Shown here one piece after another: positions 1-5,791 of a stretch of DNA of 9,377 nt. The translations under genes and the position numbers were made by a program. Under the pieces are notes generated by a model, which made no database searches, was not told where the DNA came from, and worked only from the letters and a program-made list of their open reading frames with translations. How positions within the stretch are numbered: the stretch's first letter is position 1; each line of letters begins with the position of its first letter. Location of the stretch: the NCBI GenBank assembly GCA_038891515.1, contig JAWAEB010000063.1, forward strand, positions 1 to 9,377, written 5' to 3'. The stretch is from HRBIN01 sp038891515 (GTDB lineage: Archaea > Thermoproteota > Nitrososphaeria_A > Caldarchaeales > Caldarchaeaceae).

Positions 1-2
1 TT

Positions 3-155
3 TCCAAAACCAAAAATATAGAAGCCAAGCCGGGCGTAGCCAAGGCATTGGTGCATGACCCCCCCTATGAGACTCGGTCTTCGAATCGCCACTATTACAA
101 CCCTTATCCCATGAAGATAGCGTCCCAGATTCTGTCCCCTGTATTCATCCAATAG
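3..155 (+). CDS. possible 3' end of an unidentified upstream gene (partial)
   Basis: A reading frame is open from the left window edge to a TAG at 153-155, giving about 50 residues and ending in the peptide NPYPMKIASQILSPVFIQ. The composition looks protein-like, with a mixed tail and no low-complexity run. I recognise no family and see no motif. Fifty codons without a stop can occur by chance, and the arginine codons used here (CGG, CGC) differ from the AGG/AGA preference of the neighbouring genes. If real, the gene starts outside the window and would be co-directional with guaB, leaving about 170 bases between them. The same bases also resemble a decayed tRNA, which I rejected. The call is weak. 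Confidence 0.3.
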   Translation, partial: SKTKNIEAKPGVAKALVHDPPYETRSSNRHYYNPYPMKIASQILSPVFIQ

Positions 156-180
156 CATTAGTGTGATGAATTCTGAAAAG

Positions 181-189
181 AAAATATAT
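181..189 (+). promoter_or_regulatory. AT-rich TATA-like box upstream of guaB (distal)
   Basis: The sequence AAAATATAT is preceded by a purine-rich GAAAAG stretch, matching an archaeal BRE plus TATA box. It lies in the otherwise gene-free stretch 156-323. Initiation about 25 bases downstream would fall near 212-216 and give the purine operon a leader of about 110 bases. No start site can be proven from sequence. Confidence 0.4.
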
Positions 190-287
190 GAGTAGGATCC
201 AACGACATGGGAAAGCAGTCTTCACCCCTCCCTACCCCGTGTCTACCGCTGCACATCCCTGAGTGGCTCTCTGCCGGCCTATAACGT

Positions 288-295
288 CTATATAG
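288..295 (+). promoter_or_regulatory. TATA-like palindrome CTATATAG just before guaB (proximal)
   Basis: CTATATAG is a perfect 8-base palindrome centred about 32 bases before the guaB start codon. Used as a TATA box it would give a transcript with almost no leader. Nearby CTATAAC (279-285) and CTATAC (299-304) add further TATA-like repeats. It could be an alternative to the distal box or part of a regulator site. This is inferred from position and composition only. Confidence 0.4.
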
Positions 296-313
296 TGGCT
301 ATACGGATGGGCT

Positions 314-319
314 GGAGGG
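314..319 (+). promoter_or_regulatory. ribosome binding site deciding the TTG start of guaB
   Basis: GGAGGG ends four bases before TTG at 324. It supports this unusual start codon, because no ATG or GTG lies in frame close by and the translated N-terminus from the TTG (MAKILEYVGLTFDDVLILP) matches the expected beginning of IMP dehydrogenases. Confidence 0.65.
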
Positions 320-323
320 ATTT

Positions 324-1772
324 TTGGCAAAAATACTCGAGTATGTAGGACTGACCTTTGACGATGTACTCATTCTGCCCAACAGATCCTCTATAGTGTC
401 TAGGAGGGAGGTTTCCACCGAGACTGAACTAACGGAGAAGATTAGACTGTCAATTCCAATAGTCTCCGCCGCCATGGATACGGTGACGGAGTCTGCGATG
501 GCTATCTCCATGGCGAGAAATGGGGGGATTGGTGTTATACATAGGTTCAATACGATTGATGAGCAGGTGGAGCAGGTGAGGAGGGTGAAAAGGGCCGAGA
601 ACATAGCTATTGAAGAGCCCTACACCATATCACCTGAAGCGACGGTGGACGAAGCTGAGGAGATGATGGGCAGGCATGGGGTGAGTGGGCTGCTCGTGGT
701 GGACCATGAGAAGAAACTGCTGGGAATCCTCACGAAGCGGGACATACTCTTCAGAGAGAGGTCCGAGAGAGTTGGACGATGTATGACTCCTAGGGAGAAG
801 CTAGTCACAGCCCCACCCACCATAGGACCAGAGGAGGCCCGTACGATATTCATGAAGCATAAGGTTGAGAAGCTCCCGCTAGTGGATGAGGCTGGCCACC
901 TCATGGGTCTTGTGACGAGCTTGGACTTGGTGAAGAAGACTATGTATCCATCAGCCACAAGAGACAGTAAGGGAAGGCTGGCAGTGGCCGCAGCCATAGG
1001 AGTGAAAGACGAATCCATCAGTAGGGCCGAAGCTCTTCTGGAGGCTCAGGCTGACGCCCTAGTGATTGATGTGGCCCACGGACATACCGAGTCTGTTATA
1101 AGGATGCTGAGAAAGCTGAGAAGCACCTACGGCGATGAGGTTGATATAATAGCAGGCAATGTGGCCACAAGAGAGGGCACTGAGGACCTAGCATCCGCTG
1201 GAGCCTCAGCCGTGAAGGTGGGCGTAGGACCCGGCTCGGTATGCACTACTAGAGTCGTGGCAGGTGTTGGTGTGCCCCAGCTTACAGCGATAATGATGTG
1301 CTCAGACGCCGCTGAGAGGATGGGCGTCCCAGTGATAGCTGACGGAGGAGTGAGAAGTAGCGCGGACATTGTGAAAGCCCTTGCGGCAGGTGCTTCAACA
1401 GTGATGGTGGGGAGGCTCCTCGCCGGGACAGATGAGAGCCCAGGCTCAGTGATTGTTCGAAATGGGAGGAAGATGAAGATATACCGTGGGATGGCATCCC
1501 TCTTCGCCATGATGAGCCGGGAGAATAGACACAGCGGAGATTCATTCCAAGATGCCCTAGAATACAGCTACATGGCTGAGGGTGTGGAGGCCTACGTCCC
1601 TTACAAGGGCTCTGTCTCCGACGTCCTCTCACAAGTGGTGGCTGGGCTTAGGTCAGGCCTAAGCTATCTAGGAGCCAGCAACCTCAAGGAGCTACGTGAG
1701 AAAACTGTCTTCATCAGGATAACGGAGGCAGGCTTGAGAGAGAGTAAGGTCCATGACGTAGAACAGCTATGA
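324..1772 (+). CDS. guaB: IMP dehydrogenase with CBS domain pair
   Basis: IMP dehydrogenase oxidises IMP to XMP with NAD+, the committed step of guanine nucleotide synthesis in the cytosol. The 482 residues show the family order: N-terminal TFDDVLILP (about 11-19), a Bateman pair of CBS domains at about 97-205, then the rest of the TIM barrel with the catalytic loop GPGSVCTTR (Cys307), the IMP-binding IADGGVRSSADIVKALAAGA, YRGMAS and EGVEAYVPYKG. The C-terminus FIRITEAGLRESKVHDV is typical of IMP dehydrogenase rather than GMP reductase. The length fits the family (about 480-490). The start is TTG, supported by GGAGGG. The CBS pair suggests allosteric control by purine nucleotides, as known for the family. 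The flap between YRGMAS and EGVEA is odd: the usual Arg-Tyr catalytic dyad is not seen in its normal place and the nearest candidate is Arg402-His403. A GMP reductase-like activity is a less likely alternative. The gene overlaps purA by four bases. Confidence 0.95.
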   Translation: MAKILEYVGLTFDDVLILPNRSSIVSRREVSTETELTEKIRLSIPIVSAAMDTVTESAMAISMARNGGIGVIHRFNTIDEQVEQVRRVKRAENIAIEEPYTISPEATVDEAEEMMGRHGVSGLLVVDHEKKLLGILTKRDILFRERSERVGRCMTPREKLVTAPPTIGPEEARTIFMKHKVEKLPLVDEAGHLMGLVTSLDLVKKTMYPSATRDSKGRLAVAAAIGVKDESISRAEALLEAQADALVIDVAHGHTESVIRMLRKLRSTYGDEVDIIAGNVATREGTEDLASAGASAVKVGVGPGSVCTTRVVAGVGVPQLTAIMMCSDAAERMGVPVIADGGVRSSADIVKALAAGASTVMVGRLLAGTDESPGSVIVRNGRKMKIYRGMASLFAMMSRENRHSGDSFQDALEYSYMAEGVEAYVPYKGSVSDVLSQVVAGLRSGLSYLGASNLKELREKTVFIRITEAGLRESKVHDVEQL

Positions 1773-3028
1773 AGAGCCCTAAAACCCGTGTGATTGTAGG
1801 ACTCCAGTGGGGCGATGAGGGGAAGGGGAAGATCTCCTACCTCCTGTGTAGGGGGGCAGATGCAGCCGTTAGGTTTCAAGGCGGTGGTAACGCCGGACAT
1901 ACAGTTCTCGTGGAAGGTAGGAGGCTGAAGTTCAACATTCTTCCAGCCGGCTCAGCTGCTGGAGCGAGGCCAGTCATAGGAAGTGGTTGTGTAATTGACT
2001 TATCTAGGCTGCTGCATGAGCTTAAGCTTCTCAGGTCAACAAATCCAAGTGTTAAGCCTGTTATAAGTCCATCATCCCACATAGTTCTAAACATTCATAG
2101 AGAGTTGGACGCTGAGGTGGAGGCCGCCCGTGAAGACTCTATAGGTACCACGAGGATGGGAATAGGCCCGGCATACTCGGACAAATGCCTCAGACTCGGT
2201 CTCCGTGTATCCGACATACTTGACCCCAAGGCTGCAGCAGCTAGGCTCAAAACACTGGAGAGATTCCATCGGAGAAGTGTTTCTGAGCCGCTCTCAAGTA
2301 GGGCGGAAGAGATAGCTGAGTATGTGGAAGATGTCCCGGCATATCTCTCCAGACTCGTAAGACATGGTGGCCGGGTGGTGTTTGAAGGTGCACAGGGAAC
2401 GCTACTGGACATAGACTATGGTACATACCCATATGTAACCTCTTCCAACACAATAGCTGGTGCTGCCTGCACAGGCTCGGGCGTCCCACCCAGTTTTGTT
2501 GGGGAAGTGGTGGGTGTAATGAAGGCTTACACGACGAGGGTGGGGGCCGGCCCATTCCCGACGGAGTTGGGTGGTTCCGATGCTGAGAGGATAAGGTCAG
2601 CCGGCGCCGAGTATGGCACGACAACCGGCAGGCCTAGGAGGGTGGGGTGGCTAGACATACCTGCCCTTAGATATGCTTGCATGCTCAACGGTGTCTCGTG
2701 GCTGGCTGTAACCAAGCTGGACATACTATCCGGCATGGAGGAGGTTAGGGTTTGCACGCGCTATGAGATGGACGGAAGTGAGCTGAAGCAGATGCCGACG
2801 GAGTCCCGGATCCTTGAGAGGGTTAGGCCCGTCTATGAGGTCTTCAGAGGTTGGAAGGCCTCGGAGGAGGATTGGAGGAGGGCCGCAAAGATCGGTTGGG
2901 ACGAGCTCCCCCCCACTTCTAGGGAGTATCTTGAAGCTATAGAGGAGATGACAGGAGTATTGGTAGGTCTGGTTTCAGTTGGTGAGAGTGTAGGGTATGA
3001 GGTCTGCCGGACGGATACATCCGCTTGA
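1769..3028 (+). CDS. purA: adenylosuccinate synthetase, full-length type
   Basis: PurA joins IMP and aspartate, using GTP, to make adenylosuccinate, the first step from IMP to AMP. Motifs are complete: WGDEGKGK (14-21) with catalytic Asp16, GGNAGHT with His44, GTTRMGIGPAYSDK (126-139), the nucleotide/IMP loop FEGAQGTLLDID (205-216) followed by YGTYPYVTSSN, KAYTTRVGAGPFPTEL (252-267), GTTTGRPRRVGWLD (283-296) and the guanine-binding TKLD (315-318). The C-terminal half keeps the REYLEAIEEMTGV region. At 419 residues it is close to the E. coli form (432) rather than the short archaeal form of about 340. Its ATG overlaps the guaB stop as ATGA, implying translational coupling, and its end overlaps purB by 32 bases. 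All catalytic residues I could check are present. Confidence 0.96.
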   Translation: MKSPKTRVIVGLQWGDEGKGKISYLLCRGADAAVRFQGGGNAGHTVLVEGRRLKFNILPAGSAAGARPVIGSGCVIDLSRLLHELKLLRSTNPSVKPVISPSSHIVLNIHRELDAEVEAAREDSIGTTRMGIGPAYSDKCLRLGLRVSDILDPKAAAARLKTLERFHRRSVSEPLSSRAEEIAEYVEDVPAYLSRLVRHGGRVVFEGAQGTLLDIDYGTYPYVTSSNTIAGAACTGSGVPPSFVGEVVGVMKAYTTRVGAGPFPTELGGSDAERIRSAGAEYGTTTGRPRRVGWLDIPALRYACMLNGVSWLAVTKLDILSGMEEVRVCTRYEMDGSELKQMPTESRILERVRPVYEVFRGWKASEEDWRRAAKIGWDELPPTSREYLEAIEEMTGVLVGLVSVGESVGYEVCRTDTSA

Positions 3029-4397
3029 AGCCATCAACCCACTTGATGGAAGATATAGAGAGAGGCTGGATGATATCGCGCCATATCTATCTGAGTATAG
3101 CCTCATCAAGAGGAGGCTCGGTGTGGAGGTGATTTACCTGGAGTCTCTCCTCGAGGCTGACCAAAAGATTGTCAGCTCACTGCCCGCCGATTGGAGAGAC
3201 CGTGTGGGGCGCATACTATCGGATTTTAGCTTGGAGGATGCGGAAGAGGTTAAGGCTATTGAGAAATCCATTGGACACGACGTTGTTGCTGTTATGGAGT
3301 ATCTGGCTGGGAAGCTGGAGAAGGGTGGGCTCGGACATCTGAAGCGCTACGTACACCTCGGACTTACGTCGGAGGACATCAACAATATCGCATATACAAC
3401 CATACTAAGAGACTTCATCAGAGAAATCTACATCAAAGAAATGGTTGACCTTGTTGGGAGGCTTATGGCCATCGCTGAGGAGCATAGGGATACCCCCATG
3501 CTGGCCAGAACTCATGGTCAGCCAGCAGTACCCACAACTTTCGGAAGGTTCATAGCCAACTACGCCTACAGGCTGAGCAGGCTTGCCCTTAAGATGTCTA
3601 AGGATGAGTGGTTTGGGAAGCTGGGGGGCCCGGTGGGCGACCTTGGCTCCCTCACGATAGCGTATCCGGAGATAGATTGGCTGGAGTTCCAGAGGAAGAT
3701 GCTGTCAAAGCTGGGTCTCAAGCATTTTCCAGCCAACACCCAGATTCTGCCCTACGAAAACCTAGCCGAGCCATTATCCCGGATAATCTCAACCTCAGCC
3801 ATCCTATCAAATATGGCTAGGGATTTTTGGCTCCTAGGAATGCTCGGGTTGGTGAGGTTTGAGAGAAGAAGCGGCACATTCCACTCATCCACCATGCCAC
3901 AGAAGAGCAATCCACTCGTCTTGGAGAATGCTGAGGGAGCTCTTGACCTAGCCGCTGAGATGCTCTCCCACCTATTCAAGAGACTCATACGCTCGAGGCT
4001 TCACAGGGACTTGTCGGACTCGATATTGAGGAGGTTTTGCGCACCCGCCCTAGCCACAGCTCTCCTCGGGCTCAGAAGCCTAAAAGAATCCCTAGTTATG
4101 ATCGCGGTGAACAGGGATGGAATGTTGGATGAGCTGAATAACCATCCTGAGGTGTGGGCTGAGAAAATACAGGTTATGCTGAGAAGGCATGGTGTGCCGC
4201 ATGGATATGAGCTGGCTAGGGAGGCCTCGGTGAGGGGTTTTGAATGGCTCCTAGAAAAGCTTGAAGGATTGGGTCTGGAGCCGGGGTTGATAAAAGCAGT
4301 TTTGGATAACAGTCCAGAGACCTACCTCAGAGGCGCAAAAAAAATGACTGACGAGCTTCTGGCAGGAACTCGGGACAACCTAGAAGCTATCGGATGA
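2997..4397 (+). CDS. purB: adenylosuccinate lyase, E. coli-like type
   Basis: PurB cleaves adenylosuccinate to AMP and fumarate, and in de novo synthesis also SAICAR to AICAR. It belongs to the fumarase/aspartase superfamily and normally acts as a homotetramer. The 466 residues contain NPLDGRY (14-20), SIGHDV with His94, TSEDINN (124-130), RTHGQPAVPTTFG (171-183) with the catalytic His173, and the signature loop SSTMPQKSNP (297-306) with catalytic Ser298 or its neighbour. Segments HRDLSDS (336-342), IAYPEIDW and VNRDGMLDELNNHPEVWAE closely resemble E. coli PurB rather than the B. subtilis/typical archaeal class, which starts near an HP[IL]xxRYG motif. Starting at ATG 2997 gives a 32-base overlap with purA; GGTGAG at 2981-2986 can serve as ribosome site. 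It is the last gene of the operon, ending two bases before the convergent tldE stop. Confidence 0.95.
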   Translation: MRSAGRIHPLEAINPLDGRYRERLDDIAPYLSEYSLIKRRLGVEVIYLESLLEADQKIVSSLPADWRDRVGRILSDFSLEDAEEVKAIEKSIGHDVVAVMEYLAGKLEKGGLGHLKRYVHLGLTSEDINNIAYTTILRDFIREIYIKEMVDLVGRLMAIAEEHRDTPMLARTHGQPAVPTTFGRFIANYAYRLSRLALKMSKDEWFGKLGGPVGDLGSLTIAYPEIDWLEFQRKMLSKLGLKHFPANTQILPYENLAEPLSRIISTSAILSNMARDFWLLGMLGLVRFERRSGTFHSSTMPQKSNPLVLENAEGALDLAAEMLSHLFKRLIRSRLHRDLSDSILRRFCAPALATALLGLRSLKESLVMIAVNRDGMLDELNNHPEVWAEKIQVMLRRHGVPHGYELAREASVRGFEWLLEKLEGLGLEPGLIKAVLDNSPETYLRGAKKMTDELLAGTRDNLEAIG

Positions 4398-4399
4398 TC

Positions 4400-5722
4400 T
4401 TAGAATGCGGATGTGGTGAAGTTGACCCTCTCAACCGTGACTGCCGGTGCATATGTGGGAATCTCCACTTCCCACCATTTGACCCAGGTACAATCTCTTC
4501 CCACGTCCCTCACACCACGCAAGATCCCCAGAATGTTATCACTAATCCTCAAGTCCTTCACGGCCTTTTCTATACTGCCGCTCCTAATGACAAACATACC
4601 ATCCCTTGGTATGGTGGAGAACTCTCCTGACCTATAGTTCTGGTATCGTAGGTACCAATCGTTGGTCACCCATATGCCCCTATCTATGCTTGATATGAGC
4701 TGGTCTAGATTTTTGTCACCAGGCTGTACATAGAGGTTGAAGGGATGTGGGATTATCAATCCTGCGTTGGCTGTGGTGGACGTGCCAAACTTTTTGGCAG
4801 TACCGCTGTTGTGCAGGTAGCCCTCCAGCATACCACCGGATATTATGGTGTTGCGCCGGGTTCTAACGCCTTCATCGTCGAACGCCCTAACACCGTAGCT
4901 GCCCACCAGCGTCGGGTCGTCTAAGATAGTTAACTTCTCAGAAGCAACCTCTGAGCCTATCTGTCCGGCAAAGAAGGAAATGCCTGCGTCTACGTAGAAG
5001 GCTGAGGCAAATAGTCCGGCTTGCTCCACAAGGTGGGCGAAAGTCAAGGGCCCGATGAGAGCCTCATAGACACCGGCCTCACCGCTCACAGGCTTCTTGC
5101 CCATCATTGCTATCTCACCAGCCCTGAGACCAGCCTCATAGGGCTTGAAACTCCTCTCATCGGCTGCTACCGAGATGAAGTGACCCGTAGACTCATAGTT
5201 CGAGAAGGCCCTCACTGAGATCTCTAGACCTGAGCTAATCGATGAGGCTTCCACACCGGAGCTGGTGTATAGTCTCCTCTTCTCAACAACATGTGAAAGT
5301 GTCCCAGCTACTCTGGCAGCTCCCGCCTCCAAACCCCCTTTTATCGCCAGCCCAACGTACTCAGCCATCTCCCCAGCACTGGGATTGGATGAGGCGTGTC
5401 TAAGGAGCGACTTGTCATATTTGAAGGGGCCTTTTGGTAGTGGAGCGTAGGTGTCGGAGGGCTCGCTGTTTCTAGCCATCCTCACAGTAGTAGCCACAAG
5501 CTTTTCTAGGGCCGACCTACCCGTTTCCGTGGTAGAGTTGATAGCCCTCCGGCCGTTCACCGAGACATACACATCGGTGGAAGTGTTTGACATAGACTTG
5601 GAGACCGAGACCTCGTTATTGGCGAATCGAATCATCCTATATCTCGTGTCAGTCGCTATGACGCATATGTCAGACGCCCCAAGTCTCTTGCCCATCTTAA
5701 CAAGGCGTGGGAGTAGCTCCAT
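4400..5722 (-). CDS. TldD/PmbA family protein, TldE-like subunit
   Basis: TldD and TldE (PmbA) form a heterodimeric peptidase in bacteria that trims microcin B17 and degrades the CcdA antitoxin; archaeal versions are poorly characterised. The 440-residue product carries N-terminal ELLPRLVKMGKRLGAS and RFANNEVSVS (32-41), then the family core VRAFDDEGVRTRRNTII (278-294), GYLHNSGTAKKFGTSTTANA (301-320), a PGDKNLDQLISSIDRGIWV stretch and a late SGEFS (365-369). The zinc motif HExxxH of TldD is absent; the aligned place reads HLVEQAG (230-236). It is therefore the non-catalytic TldE-like class, with no TldD in the window. A GTG at 5743 would add seven residues (MIIACPC), but ATG 5722 gives the usual family start and lies about 29 bases from a TATA-like box, so the mRNA may be leaderless. 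It converges with purB and diverges from the kinase gene. Confidence 0.85.
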   Translation of the reverse strand: MELLPRLVKMGKRLGASDICVIATDTRYRMIRFANNEVSVSKSMSNTSTDVYVSVNGRRAINSTTETGRSALEKLVATTVRMARNSEPSDTYAPLPKGPFKYDKSLLRHASSNPSAGEMAEYVGLAIKGGLEAGAARVAGTLSHVVEKRRLYTSSGVEASSISSGLEISVRAFSNYESTGHFISVAADERSFKPYEAGLRAGEIAMMGKKPVSGEAGVYEALIGPLTFAHLVEQAGLFASAFYVDAGISFFAGQIGSEVASEKLTILDDPTLVGSYGVRAFDDEGVRTRRNTIISGGMLEGYLHNSGTAKKFGTSTTANAGLIIPHPFNLYVQPGDKNLDQLISSIDRGIWVTNDWYLRYQNYRSGEFSTIPRDGMFVIRSGSIEKAVKDLRISDNILGILRGVRDVGRDCTWVKWWEVEIPTYAPAVTVERVNFTTSAF

Positions 5723-5745
5723 GCAAGGACAGGCTATAATCACTC

Positions 5746-5756
5746 AAATTAAGTTT
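5746..5756 (-). promoter_or_regulatory. TATA-like element for tldE, possibly bidirectional
   Basis: Read on the minus strand this is AAACTTAATTT, centred about 29 bases before ATG 5722, which fits a leaderless transcript. Read on the plus strand (AAATTAAGTTT) it lies about 40 bases before the ATG at 5792, which would give the kinase gene a leader of roughly 16 bases that contains its ribosome site. It is the only AT-rich block in the 69-base divergent space. Confidence 0.45.
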
Positions 5757-5770
5757 TTCCTGAAGATTGC

Positions 5771-5784
5771 GGGTGGAGGGAGGG
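5771..5784 (+). promoter_or_regulatory. ribosome binding site of the kinase-domain gene
   Basis: The purine-rich block GGGTGGAGGGAGGG includes GGTG and GGAGG cores and ends seven bases before ATG 5792. It favours this start over the out-of-frame ATG at 5787. Confidence 0.55.
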
Positions 5785-5791
5785 GGATGCC

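Noticed and set aside
59..65. Run of seven Cs as a possible frameshift or slippage site
   Set aside because: It lies in weakly supported coding sequence and no gene frame changes across it.
29..90. tRNA-like stretch (GCCGGGC, GTAGCCAAGG and TTCGAATC resemble tRNA arms)
   Set aside because: No 3' acceptor complement to GCCGGGC follows, the T-stem does not pair next to TTCGAAT, and no anticodon stem forms. An open reading frame also crosses the segment.
55..114. Tiny ORF starting ATG at 55 (19 codons)
   Set aside because: Too short to support, no ribosome site, and it lies in another frame of the possible partial gene.
163..176. C/D box small RNA (GTGATGA followed by CTGA)
   Set aside because: The two boxes are only three bases apart, leaving no guide, and no second C'/D pair lies at a sensible distance.
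4394..5450. Plus-strand ORFs opposite tldE and similar frames opposite guaB, purA and the nucleotidyltransferases
   Set aside because: They are antisense shadows of clearly recognised genes, with no family motif or ribosome site of their own.
5723..5743. GTG start for tldE at 5743
   Set aside because: It adds MIIACPC before the normal family N-terminus, and the segment lies between the TATA-like box and the expected transcription start.
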